Shown piece after piece: positions 32,792-42,959 of a stretch of DNA of 64,000 nt. The position numbers and the translations under genes are program-made. The DNA is taken from positions 124,001 to 188,000 of the forward strand of contig JADBKP010000006.1 of NCBI GenBank assembly GCA_014896315.1, written 5' to 3'. This stretch comes from Limnochordales bacterium (GTDB lineage Bacteria > Bacillota > Limnochordia > Limnochordales > DUMU01). The notes beneath the pieces are model-generated. The model did not search any database. It worked only from the letters and a program-made list of their open reading frames with translations, and was not told where the DNA came from. Numbering within the stretch: position 1 is the stretch's first letter; each line of letters begins with the position of its first letter.

Positions 32792-34990
32792 ATGAAGACA
32801 ATGGAGGTTTTTACTATGGACCTGGGCGGACGCCCCCTGCGGCTGGAAGTGGGGCAGCTGGCCCAACAGGCCAACGGGTCAGTGCTGGTCCGCTACGGGG
32901 ATACGGTGGTTCTGGTCACTGCCACCATGTCCAAAGAGCCGCGGGAGGGAGTTGATTTCTTCCCGCTGGTAGTTGATTACGAGGAACGTATGTACGCAGT
33001 GGGCAAGATCCCGGGAGGATGGGGCCGGCGTGAAGGCAAACCCGGAGAAGCGGCGGTTCTGCACGCGCGAGAGATCGACCGTCCGATCCGACCCCTTTTT
33101 CCCGAGGGTTTTCGGCACGACGTCCAGGTGATCGCGACCGTACTCTCGGTCGATCAGGATAACGACCCCGATATCGCGGCCATGATCGGTGCCTCTGCCG
33201 CGCTCTCCATCTCCGAAATACCTTTTCAGGGGCCGATCGGTGGTGTAAGAGTCGGATTGGTTGATGGCAAGATCGTGGTAATGCCCGATTTTGCCACACG
33301 GCAACGGAGCATCCTCAACCTGGTGGTCGCGGGTACCAAAGACGCGATCATGATGGTGGAAGCCGGGGCAAACGAGGTTACCGAAGCCCAGATGCTGGAG
33401 GCTATCCTGGCCGGGCACCGGGAGGTCCAGCGGATCGTCGCCCTTATCGAGGAAATGCAGCAGAAGGTGGGCAAGCCCAAGTTCCAGCCGGAGATTCCCC
33501 AGATCGATCCCGAACTGGAACAAGCGGTGCGCGAGTTTGCCCGGGACCGGGTCCTGGAGGCGTTAACGGCGGAGAACAAGCAATCACGCGAAGATGAACT
33601 GGACCGGGTTCACGAGGAGACGCTGGCGCATTTCCAGGAGGTGCTTGGAGAGGAAGCCTTTCTGGAGAAGGCCAAGGATATCGAAAAGATACTGGACAAG
33701 CTCATCAAAGATGAGGTCCGCCGCCTGATCGCCGAGGAAGGCAGGCGGGTGGATGGCCGCAAACTCGATGAGATCCGTCCCATCTCCTGTCAGGTAGGGC
33801 TGCTGCCGCGGGTGCACGGGTCGGGGTTGTTTACCCGTGGGCAAACGCAGGTGCTGACCGCCTGCACCCTCGGGCTCAAGTCCGACGAACAGCTGCTTGA
33901 CGACCTGCGTCCGGAAGACCGGAAGCGTTACATCCATCACTATAACTTTCCGCCGTACAGCGTGGGCGAAGTCCGGCCGCTGCGGGCGCCGGGCCGCAGG
34001 GAGATAGGCCACGGGGCGCTGGCCGAACGGGCCTTGTTGCCGGTCATCCCGCCGGAAGAGGAGTTTCCTTACACCATCCGCCTCGTGTCGGAGGTGCTGG
34101 AGTCGAACGGTTCGACCTCACAGGCCAGCGTCTGCGGCAGTACCCTCGCCTTGATGGATGCAGGCGTTCCCATCCGCAAACCGGTAGCCGGAATCGCCAT
34201 GGGTCTGGTCAAGTACCAGGATAAGTTCGTGGTGCTCACCGACATTCAGGGGATCGAGGATGCTCTCGGGGATATGGACTTTAAGGTTGCGGGCACCAAG
34301 GATGGAATCACTGCCGTCCAGATGGACATAAAGATCAGCGGTGTCACTCCCGAGATCCTCGCCCAGGCGCTGGAACAGGCACGGGTGGCGCGCCTGGCGA
34401 TCCTCGAGAAGATGCTGGCTGTGATCCCCGCCCCGCGTCCGACTCTTTCACCGTATGCACCTCGTATCATCCAGATGGAGATACCGGTCGACAAGATTCG
34501 GGATGTCATCGGTCCGGGCGGCAAGGTGATCCGTAGCATCATCGAGCAGACCGGCGTTGAGATCGACGTCGAAGACGACGGCCGTATCTTCATTGCCTCC
34601 ACTAATGAAGAGGCCGGAAAACGGGCCCAGGAGATGATCGCCAACCTGATACGGGATGTGGAAGTGGGACAGGTATACAAGGGTAAGGTCCGGCGGACCA
34701 CTAACTTCGGCGCGTTCGTGGAGATACTACCGGGTAAAGAGGGTCTCGTCCATATCTCCGAGCTCGCGCGCGAACGTGTAGGACGCGTCGAAGACGTGGT
34801 CAATGTCGGTGACGAGGTGCTGGTCAAGGTGACCGAGATCGACAAGCTGGGTCGCATCAATCTCTCGCGCAAGGAGCTCTTGCCCCCGGTAGAGGAAGAG
34901 GGCCATCGCCGCCGGGAAGAGAAGGGGACGGGACATCCGGTACGCTCCGGTTCGGGCGGCCGCGGTGACGCCAAGTCTCGACGGCGCTGA
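32792..34990 (+). CDS. pnp: Polyribonucleotide nucleotidyltransferase (PNPase)
   Basis: Phosphorolytic 3'-5' exoribonuclease of the RNA degradosome. The 732-residue product has two RNase PH domains ([35 protein letters not shown] and [20 protein letters not shown]), an all-helical linker, a KH domain ([20 protein letters not shown]) and an S1 domain ([20 protein letters not shown]), with a short charged tail. ATG at 32792 is three bases from AGGAGGG; an ATG nine bases later, 12 bases from it, matches the family start better, so the first residue is uncertain. The leader holds a small GTAAG/CTTAC hairpin just upstream. Confidence 0.96.
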   Translation: MKTMEVFTMDLGGRPLRLEVGQLAQQANGSVLVRYGDTVVLVTATMSKEPREGVDFFPLVVDYEERMYAVGKIPGGWGRREGKPGEAAVLHAREIDRPIRPLFPEGFRHDVQVIATVLSVDQDNDPDIAAMIGASAALSISEIPFQGPIGGVRVGLVDGKIVVMPDFATRQRSILNLVVAGTKDAIMMVEAGANEVTEAQMLEAILAGHREVQRIVALIEEMQQKVGKPKFQPEIPQIDPELEQAVREFARDRVLEALTAENKQSREDELDRVHEETLAHFQEVLGEEAFLEKAKDIEKILDKLIKDEVRRLIAEEGRRVDGRKLDEIRPISCQVGLLPRVHGSGLFTRGQTQVLTACTLGLKSDEQLLDDLRPEDRKRYIHHYNFPPYSVGEVRPLRAPGRREIGHGALAERALLPVIPPEEEFPYTIRLVSEVLESNGSTSQASVCGSTLALMDAGVPIRKPVAGIAMGLVKYQDKFVVLTDIQGIEDALGDMDFKVAGTKDGITAVQMDIKISGVTPEILAQALEQARVARLAILEKMLAVIPAPRPTLSPYAPRIIQMEIPVDKIRDVIGPGGKVIRSIIEQTGVEIDVEDDGRIFIASTNEEAGKRAQEMIANLIRDVEVGQVYKGKVRRTTNFGAFVEILPGKEGLVHISELARERVGRVEDVVNVGDEVLVKVTEIDKLGRINLSRKELLPPVEEEGHRRREEKGTGHPVRSGSGGRGDAKSRRR

Positions 34991-35002
34991 GGCTGGCACA
35001 AG

Positions 35003-36109
35003 ATGGCGTTCATACGGACGCGCAAGGGTCGGGTCAAGTCAGTGAAGCCGTTGGGACCCGGGATAGACGAGCTGAGGGTAGAGCTCGACGAAAGCCCCGG
35101 GACGGAGAGCAAAGCTCTCCTGTATCCGGATCTGACCGGCCCGGCCCGGGCAGGAGACGTGGTGTTACTTAACACCACCGCCGTTCATCTGGGTCTTGGT
35201 ACGGGCGGCTATCATTTCGTCATGGCCGTAGCCGGCGGCCCCGACCTGGACCTGGCCGGCCCCGGCCATATCATGAAGCTGCGGTACACTCCCTGGCAGA
35301 TTCGGGTGCTGGCGGCCGAGGAGCCCGACAGTCCCCATCACGCTTCACTTCGCGATGCCGATACGCTTGAGGGACGCCCGGTCATCGCTCTGGGGCTTCA
35401 CAGCCAACTTGCACCGGCCGCGCTCGCCTTCAAAATGGAGGCCGGGGCGGCCGCAAGGCTTGCGTACTGCATGACGGATGGGGCGGCGCTTCCGCTCGCC
35501 TTCAGCCAGCAGGTCCGGCAACTGAGAGAGCAAGGCTTGCTTGACACCACCGTCACGATCGGTCACGCCTTCGGAGGTGAGCTGGAGGCTGTCAACGTCT
35601 GGAGCGGGCTGTTGGCGGCCGTTCATGCGGGGCGGGCTGACGCAGTGATCATTGGAATGGGACCTGGTGTGGTCGGAACCGAAACGCGCTGGGGAACCAC
35701 AGCCCTGGAGCAGGCCCAGCTGCTCGACGCCATTGCCCGGCTACAGGGTCGGCCCATAGCTGTTTTGCGCCTCTCCTCCGCAGATCCGCGTCCGCGACAT
35801 TTGGGGGTAAGCCATCACACTCTTACCTCGCTGGGCTATCTCACTTATGCCACCTGCGACGTACCGCTGCCCGTTCTGCCGCAAGAAGAGCTGAGAGAGC
35901 TGATCGATTGGCAGCTTGAAGAAAGTGGTATAAGCCTGCGCCACCGGATCATACGCCTGGAGGCGCGGCAGGTGCTGGACGAGGCCGCCAGGTATAAGCT
36001 TAAGTTTCGCAGCATGGGCCGGGAGGCTACCGAAGATCCCCTGCCTTTCCTCGCCGCAGCCGCCGCGGGTCTTCACGCCGCCCGGCTGTTCAAACAGACA
36101 TGTGGGTAG
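35003..36109 (+). CDS. DUF3866 family protein
   Basis: A 368-residue protein matching the DUF3866 family by its features: MAFIRTRKGRVKSV start, VLLNTTAVHLGLGTGGYHFV, GHIMKLRYTPWQIRVL, VVIIG-type IIGMGPGVVGTETRWG and SHHTLTSL. The GxGPGxVGTGT-like motif and an alpha/beta pattern suggest a nucleotide- or metal-binding enzyme, but no activity is known to me. It is soluble, with no signal peptide. It follows pnp by 12 bases and precedes a histidine phosphatase, so it belongs to the same transcription unit. DUF3866 genes are common in spore-forming Bacillota and some actinobacteria. Confidence 0.85.
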   Translation: MAFIRTRKGRVKSVKPLGPGIDELRVELDESPGTESKALLYPDLTGPARAGDVVLLNTTAVHLGLGTGGYHFVMAVAGGPDLDLAGPGHIMKLRYTPWQIRVLAAEEPDSPHHASLRDADTLEGRPVIALGLHSQLAPAALAFKMEAGAAARLAYCMTDGAALPLAFSQQVRQLREQGLLDTTVTIGHAFGGELEAVNVWSGLLAAVHAGRADAVIIGMGPGVVGTETRWGTTALEQAQLLDAIARLQGRPIAVLRLSSADPRPRHLGVSHHTLTSLGYLTYATCDVPLPVLPQEELRELIDWQLEESGISLRHRIIRLEARQVLDEAARYKLKFRSMGREATEDPLPFLAAAAAGLHAARLFKQTCG

Positions 36110-36118
36110 GTTGTGTTG

Positions 36119-36802
36119 ATGGATACAGCTGCTGCCAGCTCACCAGCACGGACGACCCGCCTCGTACTGGTTCGCCACGGACTGACAGATTGGAATGAGC
36201 AGCGTCGCTATCAGGGTCAGCAAGACCCTGCGCTCAATGCCGCCGGGCGTGAACAGGCGCGTCGACTTGGAGCCTTTCTTGCGAACCGGGGCCTAGCAGC
36301 GCTCGGCCTTGGGGAGATACGTACTATCTACAGCAGTGACCTGCGCCGGGCACGGGAGACCGCTGAGCTCCTCGCCGCATCGCTGGGAAACATCCCTCTC
36401 CGGCTCACCGCGAGGTTACGTGAGATGAACTTCGGCCGCTGGGAGGGGTTGACGGCTGACGAGATCAGTACACTCTTCCCGGACGAACGGAAGGCCTGGC
36501 TGGAGAGCCCGCTGATGGCCCGCCCCGGCTGCGGTGAGAGCCTCGTTGAGGTACAGGACCGTATGTTATCTGTCCTGAACGAGATCGCCACAGCCCACCC
36601 GGGGGAGGCGGTGCTGGTCGTATCCCATGGCGGGGCACTCAAGGCAGCGATCTGCGGCATACTCCGGCTTGACCTGCGAGAACGGTTCCGGTTTCACCTT
36701 GGCAACTGTTCGGTCTCTCTCCTCACCTTCCGCCCCGGAAAGGAACCCCGGCTCGACCTTCTTAACTTCGCTCCCGGCGACCAGGCCGGTCCTGCCTTCT
36801 AG
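36119..36802 (+). CDS. Histidine phosphatase superfamily protein (phosphoglycerate mutase-like)
   Basis: A 227-residue phosphatase with the phosphohistidine motif LVLVRHGLTDWNEQRRYQG, the second catalytic arginine in YSSDLRRARETAELLA, EMNFGRWEGLTADEI and the second histidine in VLVVSHGGALKAAICG. This pattern fits CobC/GpmB-type broad phosphatases; the substrate cannot be told from sequence, so no symbol is given. ATG at 36119 follows GTGGGTAGG by eight bases; GTG at 36113 and TTG at 36116 are alternatives. It sits between DUF3866 and spoIIM. Confidence 0.88.
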   Translation: MDTAAASSPARTTRLVLVRHGLTDWNEQRRYQGQQDPALNAAGREQARRLGAFLANRGLAALGLGEIRTIYSSDLRRARETAELLAASLGNIPLRLTARLREMNFGRWEGLTADEISTLFPDERKAWLESPLMARPGCGESLVEVQDRMLSVLNEIATAHPGEAVLVVSHGGALKAAICGILRLDLRERFRFHLGNCSVSLLTFRPGKEPRLDLLNFAPGDQAGPAF

Positions 36803-36846
36803 ACCCGCCCCCGCCGGCATAAGGGTAGGGAGGGGGGTGGACAGCC

Positions 36847-37488
36847 TTGGGGTTCTGGCGGATCTACCTGGAAAACCGGTGGCATGTTCTGGTTCTGGTC
36901 GTCTTCATACTGCTGGTGGGGGCGATTGCCGGCGCAGGTTGGGCGTTGACCCTGCCGGAAGATGAACTCAGTTCACTGCAGGAGTTACTTGAATCGTTCC
37001 ACCAGTCGGCCTGGCAGGCCACTGGGGCGGCCCCCGCCGAACTCTTTCGCCAGGGGGTAAAGTATGACGTTCTGCGCACCATCGGTCTGCTCTACCTCAT
37101 CGGCCTCTCCTGGGTGGGTGCCCCCCTCATCCTGCTTATGATCTTCGCCCGCGGCTTTGCCCTGGGTTTCACGGCAGCCATCCTCGTCACCCCGCTCTCG
37201 TGGCGGGGGCTTATCGTCGGCACTGCAGCTCTACTTCCCCAAAACCTGCTCCTCGTCCCGGCCGTGGTAGTCGCAGCCGTGGCCAGCCTGCACTTCTCCT
37301 GGGTAAGCCTGGCCTCTCTCCTTGCGCCGCGCAAAGAGTGGCGGGGTGAAGAGGCGGAGATCCGGCGGCAATTTCTGGCGGCGACGGCGATGGTTCTGCT
37401 CGCGGCCGGCATGGCTACGCTGGCCAATCTGGTGACGGCGTACGTCACCCCTCTGCTTCTTACCGTTCTCACGGGGTGGCTCGCTTAA
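36847..37488 (+). CDS. spoIIM: Stage II sporulation protein M
   Basis: Mother-cell membrane protein that forms the septal peptidoglycan hydrolysis/engulfment complex with SpoIID and SpoIIP. The 213-residue product has five hydrophobic helices (about 12-33, 78-100, 105-125, 130-160, 180-205) and the family segment RTIGLLYLIGLSWVGAPLIL followed by FARGFALGFTAAIL. It starts with TTG at 36847, nine bases after a very strong GGGAGGGGGG. Its presence is direct evidence for endospore formation. xerD follows after 24 bases, as in Bacillus and many Clostridia. Confidence 0.9.
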   Translation: MGFWRIYLENRWHVLVLVVFILLVGAIAGAGWALTLPEDELSSLQELLESFHQSAWQATGAAPAELFRQGVKYDVLRTIGLLYLIGLSWVGAPLILLMIFARGFALGFTAAILVTPLSWRGLIVGTAALLPQNLLLVPAVVVAAVASLHFSWVSLASLLAPRKEWRGEEAEIRRQFLAATAMVLLAAGMATLANLVTAYVTPLLLTVLTGWLA

Positions 37489-37512
37489 GGCCGTCAACAA
37501 GCAGGAGGTGGC

Positions 37513-38625
37513 ATGGGGCCGGACCGGCAGGCAGGAAACGGGCGTCAGCTGCCGAACCGTCCAAGGGAGGAGTTTACAGCAGAATTTGAGGTGATCCCCC
37601 CGATGTCGAGAGCTGTGCCAGGCGAGACAACGCGGGGGTTAGATGAGGTCAAAGAGGAGTTCGGCCGCTACCTCCTGGCGGAGAAGCGCTTGAGCCCGGC
37701 GACAGTTCGCGCTTATCTCCATGACGTATCGCGGTTTGCCGGCTACATGGCCGGCATCGTTGGGCGCGAGGGGGCAAGCCGTCCAATCCGCCTGTCTGAC
37801 TGCACACCGGAGCGGATTGTAGCGTATCTGGCAGAGCTTAGTGCCGCGGGCCTGGCTGCCAGCACCCTTGCCCGGACTACCTCAAGTCTGCGGTCCTTTT
37901 TTCGCTTCTGGCAGCGCCTGGAAGGTGAAGCTCCCAATCCTGCCCGCCATCTCGCCTCTCCCCGGCAGGGCAGACCGCTCCCCCGCGTCGCGGGGCGCAA
38001 AGAGGTAGAGATGCTGCTGGCTGCAGCATCCGGGCAGTCGCCGCGTAACCTGCGGGACCGGGCCATGCTGGAGTTGCTCTACGGCTCGGGTTTGCGCATC
38101 TCCGAGCTGGTAAACCTGCGCCTGGACTCAATCGATCTGGAAGAGAGGCTGGTCCGGGTTCTGGGCAAGGGCAACAAGGAAAGGATTGTCCCCCTGGGTG
38201 AAGCAGCCCGGGCGGCTATCCTGGCATACTTGCGTCACGGCCGGCCCGCCCTGGTTGGCCGCAGGCAGACTCCCTACCTCTTCCCCTCGCGAGGAGGGCG
38301 GCCCCTGACCCGCCAGCGCGGCTGGCAGCTGGTCAAAGCTTATGCCCGCCGGGCCGGACTTTCCAGCCCTCCATCGCCTCATACTCTCCGTCACTCCTTT
38401 GCCACCCATCTTTTAGAAGGTGGTGCTGACCTGCGCAGCGTACAGGAGATGCTGGGACACGCTGACATACGTACTACCGAGATCTACACCCATCTCACCG
38501 GCCAACGCCTGACCCGGGTTTATTACCAGGCTCATCCTCGCGCGCGGCTGGCAGGCGCGGCAAAGACTAGGGTCGACACTGAGTACCCTCCCATTAACAG
38601 GGGTGAACTGAATGACAGCAAATGA
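37513..38625 (+). CDS. xerD: Tyrosine recombinase XerD
   Basis: Resolves chromosome dimers at dif with XerC-type partners. The 370-residue product has an N-terminal SAM-like core-binding domain (about 50-150, [16 protein letters not shown]) and the catalytic domain with Arg-I in [14 protein letters not shown], the beta-hairpin lysine [24 protein letters not shown], and [14 protein letters not shown] ahead of the tyrosine. A non-conserved 45-residue N-terminal extension precedes the domain; an internal ATG at 37603 would remove part of it. ATG at 37513 follows GCAGGAGGTGG. It lies in the spoIIM-xerD-deoB-pdp-dacF block known from Bacillus. Confidence 0.92.
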   Translation: MGPDRQAGNGRQLPNRPREEFTAEFEVIPPMSRAVPGETTRGLDEVKEEFGRYLLAEKRLSPATVRAYLHDVSRFAGYMAGIVGREGASRPIRLSDCTPERIVAYLAELSAAGLAASTLARTTSSLRSFFRFWQRLEGEAPNPARHLASPRQGRPLPRVAGRKEVEMLLAAASGQSPRNLRDRAMLELLYGSGLRISELVNLRLDSIDLEERLVRVLGKGNKERIVPLGEAARAAILAYLRHGRPALVGRRQTPYLFPSRGGRPLTRQRGWQLVKAYARRAGLSSPPSPHTLRHSFATHLLEGGADLRSVQEMLGHADIRTTEIYTHLTGQRLTRVYYQAHPRARLAGAAKTRVDTEYPPINRGELNDSK

Positions 38626-39898
38626 TGCATCTTTCGACAGGCGGGTGAGCAGCGGCAATCGAGCCGGGGCACCCGGAGAGAATCGCCTGGTTGATCGGGC
38701 TATAGTGCTGGTAATGGATAGTGTCGGCATCGGTGAACTGCCGGATGCGGACCGCTATGGCGATACGGGCAGCAACACGCTGGTACACACGGCCCAGGCA
38801 GTGGGTGGATTGCATCTTCCCAACTTGTCCCGCCTGGGATTGGGGTGGCTCGTTGCTGACGCGCCGGGTGTGGTGCGCGTAGAGAAGCCGGAGGGAGCAT
38901 ACGGGCGCATGGCGGAAGTCTCCCCGGGCAAGGACACTACCACGGGGCACTGGGAAATGATGGGTCTCCATCTGGAGCGACCGTTTCCCACCTACCCGCA
39001 CGGTTTTCCCCCGGAGGTTATCGAACCTTTTGAGAGGGCGATAGGGCGAAGGGTGCTGGGTAACAAGCCAGCTTCCGGCACCGAGATCATCAAGGAGCTG
39101 GGCGAGCTGCACCTTGAAACAGGATGTCCGATTGTCTACACGTCTGCGGACAGCGTGTTCCAGATCGCCGCCCATGAAGAGGTGATTCCCGTAGACGAGC
39201 TGTACCGCATCTGCGAGGTGGCTCGGAGGATTCTCACGGGCCCGCACGCGGTAAACCGCGTCATCGCCCGGCCTTTTGCAGGGAAACCGGGTAACTTCTT
39301 CCGCACGGAAAGACGACGGGACTTCAGCCTACCGCCCCCGCGCCCGACTGTGCTGGACGCGCTCAAAGAAGCAGGGTACCACGTGCGAGCCGTGGGGAAG
39401 ATCGAGGACATCTTTGCCGGTCGGGGGATCACCGAATCCGTCCATACCGCCAACAACGAAGAGAGTCTGCGCGCCACGTGGAAGTACGCCCGGGAGAGCC
39501 GGCAGCCGGGTCTCATCTTCACCAACTGTGTGGATTTCGACATGCTCTACGGCCACCGCAACGATGCCGAAGGTTACGCCCGAGCTCTTGAGGAGCTAGA
39601 TGCCTGGATTCCCCAGCTCCTGGCGGAGCTTGGACCCCGGGATATCCTGGTCATAACCGCCGATCATGGCTGCGATCCCACGACCCCCAGCACCGACCAT
39701 TCCCGGGAGTACGTACCACTGCTGGTTGCCGGACCCGCCGTTCGCGCCGGAATTGACCTGGGGACGCGCCGAACCTTCGCTGACCTGGGGGTAACTCTGG
39801 TCGAACTGTTTGGCCTTCCGGGTGACCACTGGGCCACGGCGGGCGAGAGTTTTGCCGCGGCGATCCTCGCCTGGGAGTCACCGCCAGGCCGCACGTGA
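38612..39898 (+). CDS. deoB: Phosphopentomutase
   Basis: Interconverts ribose or deoxyribose 1- and 5-phosphates in nucleoside salvage; alkaline phosphatase fold with two Mn ions. The 428-residue product has [20 protein letters not shown], the phosphothreonine region [29 protein letters not shown] and [23 protein letters not shown] at 38612 overlaps xerD by 14 bases and follows AGGGGTGA. The first 25 residues are a variable extension. It works with the phosphorylase encoded next. Confidence 0.95.
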   Translation: MTANDASFDRRVSSGNRAGAPGENRLVDRAIVLVMDSVGIGELPDADRYGDTGSNTLVHTAQAVGGLHLPNLSRLGLGWLVADAPGVVRVEKPEGAYGRMAEVSPGKDTTTGHWEMMGLHLERPFPTYPHGFPPEVIEPFERAIGRRVLGNKPASGTEIIKELGELHLETGCPIVYTSADSVFQIAAHEEVIPVDELYRICEVARRILTGPHAVNRVIARPFAGKPGNFFRTERRRDFSLPPPRPTVLDALKEAGYHVRAVGKIEDIFAGRGITESVHTANNEESLRATWKYARESRQPGLIFTNCVDFDMLYGHRNDAEGYARALEELDAWIPQLLAELGPRDILVITADHGCDPTTPSTDHSREYVPLLVAGPAVRAGIDLGTRRTFADLGVTLVELFGLPGDHWATAGESFAAAILAWESPPGRT

Positions 39899-39913
39899 GA
39901 GGAGGATCACAAC

Positions 39914-41224
39914 GTGAACATGTACGAGTTGATCAAGAAGAAGCGAGATGGTGGCGAACTGAGCCGCGACGAACTGGCCTGGATAGTGGAGGGGGCAGCC
40001 CGCCGCACGCTTCCGGAAGTACAGCTTGCCGCCTGGCTGATGGCCTGCTTCTTGCGGGGGCTTAGCCCGCGCGAGACGGTCGATCTGACCCTCCTGATGG
40101 CCGAAAGCGGCGAGCAAATAGATCTTTCCCGCATTCCCGGTTGCAAAGTGGACAAGCATTCCACGGGCGGGGTGGGCGACAAGTTGACGCTGATAGTCGC
40201 CCCGCTGGTAGCAGCTGCCGGCCTTCCCGTGGCCAAACTCTCCGGACGAGCTCTCGGCCATACGGGCGGCACCCTCGACAAGCTGGAAAGTATCCCCGGG
40301 CTGCGAACCGAACTGTCTGTTGAGGAGTTCGTCGCGCAGGTTGAACGGATAGGGGTGGCGATCGCCAGTGCGGGGCCACAGCTTGCCCCTGCCGACAAGG
40401 TTTTCTACGCTCTGAGGGATCAGACTGCTACGGTAGACCATGTTGCCTTGATAGCCGCCAGTGTCATCAGCAAGAAGCTAGCAGCCGGTGCGGATGCTTT
40501 CGTACTCGACGTCAAGGTGGGCAGCGGTGCCTTTCTCAAAGAGCTGGACCAGGCAGTCGCACTGGCCCGCACGATGGTGCAGACGGCAGAGGGGGCTGGA
40601 CGCAAGGCGGTCGCCCTTGTAACGGATATGAACCAGCCACTGGGTAACGCCGCCGGGAACGCGGTGGAGGTCGCCGAGGCCGTGGCAGTGCTATCCGGAA
40701 ACGGTCCCCAATCCGTCCGCCATCTTGCACTTGAGCTGGGCAGCGAAATGCTTGTCCTCGGCGGGCTGGCCGACTCGCATGAAAAGGCGCGGCAAGACCT
40801 GGTCCGGATACTCGATTCAGGTAGGGCGCTCGAAAGCTTTCGCGCCCTTGTCGCCGCCCAGGGAGGCGATCCGCGCGTTGCCGATCAACCCGAGCAGGTA
40901 CTGCCACGCGCCAGGTGGCGACTACCGGTGATGGCCATGGCAGATGGTTATGTACAGGCCATCAACGGCGAGGAAGTGGGGCTCTGCCTCGTGGCCATAG
41001 GCGCAGGCCGTGCTGGCGCCACGGAATCCGTGGATCACGCCGCCGGTGTGCTGGTCGAAGCGCACATCGGTGACCGTGTAGAAGCAGGCAAAACCCCGGT
41101 CGCATGGGTGCAGGGCAATGACCGGGGCAGGTTGGAGGCGGTTGTGCCACGGCTTGCGGCAGCATGGACGATAACCCCGGACACGCCGGCGATTCCTCCC
41201 CTCGTCTACGAACGAGTGGCGTAA
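39914..41224 (+). CDS. pdp: Pyrimidine-nucleoside phosphorylase
   Basis: Splits thymidine, uridine and deoxyuridine to base plus pentose 1-phosphate, feeding DeoB. The 436-residue product has LAAWLMACFLRGLSPRETVD, KVDKHSTGGVGDKLTL, the signature SGRALGHTGGTLDKLESIPG and VLDVKVGSGAF. The GTG start at 39914 (or ATG at 39920) follows GAGGAGGATCAC. The stop is only five bases before the sigma-F-like promoter of dacF. Length and motifs are normal. Confidence 0.95.
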   Translation: MNMYELIKKKRDGGELSRDELAWIVEGAARRTLPEVQLAAWLMACFLRGLSPRETVDLTLLMAESGEQIDLSRIPGCKVDKHSTGGVGDKLTLIVAPLVAAAGLPVAKLSGRALGHTGGTLDKLESIPGLRTELSVEEFVAQVERIGVAIASAGPQLAPADKVFYALRDQTATVDHVALIAASVISKKLAAGADAFVLDVKVGSGAFLKELDQAVALARTMVQTAEGAGRKAVALVTDMNQPLGNAAGNAVEVAEAVAVLSGNGPQSVRHLALELGSEMLVLGGLADSHEKARQDLVRILDSGRALESFRALVAAQGGDPRVADQPEQVLPRARWRLPVMAMADGYVQAINGEEVGLCLVAIGAGRAGATESVDHAAGVLVEAHIGDRVEAGKTPVAWVQGNDRGRLEAVVPRLAAAWTITPDTPAIPPLVYERVA

Positions 41225-41228
41225 ACCA

Positions 41229-41257
41229 GCATACCCAGGCAGGGAAAGGGCAGACTA
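41229..41257 (+). promoter_or_regulatory. Sigma-F/G-like promoter for dacF
   Basis: GCATA (41229-41233) matches the forespore sigma -35 (GYWTA); after 14 bases GGGCAGACTA (41248-41257) matches the -10 (GGnnAnAnTA). The start would be near 41264. dacF of B. subtilis is a forespore gene read by sigma-F/G, which agrees. Confidence 0.6.
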
Positions 41258-41295
41258 GCGCCAGACGGGATAACCAATGGGGAGGGAATTGGCGC

Positions 41296-42573
41296 GTGAT
41301 CTGCCAGACTGCTTCCAAGATCCGCAGGTCCGGTGCCAGGCCATCCGTAATCTCGTTGGCCTTCATACTCCTTGGCGGGGTGATGGCCGGCGCCGGGATG
41401 CTCTCTGCTCTGACGCCCGGCCCGGTCTTTGCCCGCGAATCCGGAGGGGAGAGTGGCTTCCGGCTGGAGCAGAACGTTCGCTCAGCTCTTTTGATGGATG
41501 CGGCAAGCGGCCGGGTTCTCTGGTCCCTTAATCCCGACGCCAAGCAGCCGATAGCCAGCGTAACCAAGATCATGACGCTCATACTGGCGCTGGAAGCCTT
41601 GCGCGATGGCCAGGTGAGCTGGGAGACGCCGATCATCGGCAGCGAGCATGCCAAGAGCATGGGCGGCACCCAGATCTGGCTGGAGGTGGGAGAGGAGCGA
41701 CCGTTCAAGGAGATGCTGTACTCCGTGGCAGTCGGCTCGGCCAACGATGCGTCAGTAGCCATAGCCGAACATTTGGCCGGCTCGGAAGCCACCTTTGTCC
41801 AGCGCATGAATGAAAAGGCCCGGGAACTCGGGATGAACAACACTCGCTTTGCCAACGCCACCGGCCTGCCGGTGAACGGCGGCCAGGAGGCCAAAGAGGG
41901 CCACTACTCTACCGCGCGGGATGTGGCGTTGATGAGCAGGTATGCGCTGACGCTCCCCTGGTTTCGTGACATTGTCTCTACCTATGAATACACAGTACGA
42001 CCGGAGGGAATGCGCAAGCCGGTACTCTACAGCTACAACAGGCTGCTCCGCCGCTATCCCGGGCTGGATGGGATCAAGACTGGCTTTACGCAGGAGGCAG
42101 GTTACTGCATCAGCGCTTCCGCGGTACGGGATGGACTCCGTCTGATCGCCGTAGTGCTGGGCGCACCCAGCCGCCAGGAGCGGGATGAGGCCGTGACGGC
42201 CATGCTCAATTGGGGCTTCCGGCAGTTCACCAGTGTCCAGGTGGTGGAGAAGGGGGCTTTCCAGCGAACAGTCCGGCTTTTGCGAGGCTCACCGCCTGAG
42301 GTGCGGGTTGTGGCGGGAGAAGCGCTGGCAATCACTATACCCCGAGGCGAGAAGCCCTCTTTCCAGACAGAGCTCAGCATTCGGGCTGACATTCAGGTCC
42401 CGCTGCCTCAGGGAGCCGTAGTCGGCTGGCTCACCGTACGGCAAGACGGAGAGGAGATTGCCCGCATACCTGTAGTGACTGAGTCGAAGGTGGAGCGCGC
42501 CACCGTCTGGGAGATCGTCGGGCGTAGCGTCAAGCAGACCGTACGTTCGCTCTACCATCAGCACGACCATTAG
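41296..42573 (+). CDS. dacF: D-alanyl-D-alanine carboxypeptidase DacF (penicillin-binding protein 5 family)
   Basis: Trims the terminal D-Ala of peptidoglycan stem peptides; in Bacillus DacF shapes spore cortex cross-linking. The 425-residue product starts at GTG 41296, nine bases after GGGGAGGG, giving a clean signal peptide (basic start, hydrophobic SVISLAFILLGGVMAGAGML, cleavage near FARES). The active-site motifs are SVTKIMT (SxxK), SANDASVA (SxN) and DGIKTGFT (KTG). A C-terminal PBP5 beta domain (about 325-410) follows. A longer frame from 41164 overlaps pdp and would place the predicted forespore promoter inside the gene, so it is rejected. Confidence 0.93.
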   Translation: MICQTASKIRRSGARPSVISLAFILLGGVMAGAGMLSALTPGPVFARESGGESGFRLEQNVRSALLMDAASGRVLWSLNPDAKQPIASVTKIMTLILALEALRDGQVSWETPIIGSEHAKSMGGTQIWLEVGEERPFKEMLYSVAVGSANDASVAIAEHLAGSEATFVQRMNEKARELGMNNTRFANATGLPVNGGQEAKEGHYSTARDVALMSRYALTLPWFRDIVSTYEYTVRPEGMRKPVLYSYNRLLRRYPGLDGIKTGFTQEAGYCISASAVRDGLRLIAVVLGAPSRQERDEAVTAMLNWGFRQFTSVQVVEKGAFQRTVRLLRGSPPEVRVVAGEALAITIPRGEKPSFQTELSIRADIQVPLPQGAVVGWLTVRQDGEEIARIPVVTESKVERATVWEIVGRSVKQTVRSLYHQHDH

Positions 42574-42644
42574 TAATCCAGACTTAGAACCCATTGCTCT
42601 CTTCCGGCTTAAACTAGGTTGAACCGACCGTGAAGGGAGGGACG

Positions 42645-42881
42645 GTGGCGTCTGCCGGCGTACCTATGGACTACAGGTTGGAAGATTTTGAGAACCTGTT
42701 TACAGCGCTGAAGCCCTTTCTGGCAGATCGAGGACGATTGGCTGCTGACGTGGTAATGGGGCTCGCCCGGGCGGCTTTTGTCATCCAGGAACAGGTTGAG
42801 AGTATGCGCCAACCCATGCAGGCCCTCATGGCAATGAGGCGAGCTGAAGCCCAGATGCGAAGGCACACGCAGGCAAACTAG
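42645..42881 (+). CDS. Small helical protein of unknown function
   Basis: A 78-residue product, predicted to be all helical and Met-rich at the end (EQVESMRQPMQALMAMRRAE). No family was recognised. GTG at 42645 is four bases after GGGAGGGA; GTG at 42630 and ATG at 42666 are alternatives. A terminator follows 35 bases after the stop, which supports a real transcript. It lies directly after dacF and might be read from the same forespore promoter. Function unknown. Confidence 0.55.
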   Translation: MASAGVPMDYRLEDFENLFTALKPFLADRGRLAADVVMGLARAAFVIQEQVESMRQPMQALMAMRRAEAQMRRHTQAN

Positions 42882-42914
42882 ATCAGAGTCGGCATCCGAG
42901 TACCGAGTAGAGAG

Positions 42915-42950
42915 GGGGCGGGGAGTCTTAAGACCCCGCCTCGTCGTTTT
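42915..42950 (+). terminator. Intrinsic terminator after the dacF unit
   Basis: GGCGGGG (42917-42923) pairs with CCCCGCC (42934-42940); an inner GTC/GAC can extend the fold around TTAA. It is followed by TCGTCGTTTT. It ends transcription from dacF ahead of two minus-strand genes. Confidence 0.8.
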
Positions 42951-42959
42951 GGGCCGGTT

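Noticed and set aside
41164-41295. Upstream start of dacF overlapping pdp
   Set aside because: It adds a hydrophilic extension before the signal peptide and overlaps the predicted sigma-F promoter; the GTG at 41296 has a proper Shine-Dalgarno.
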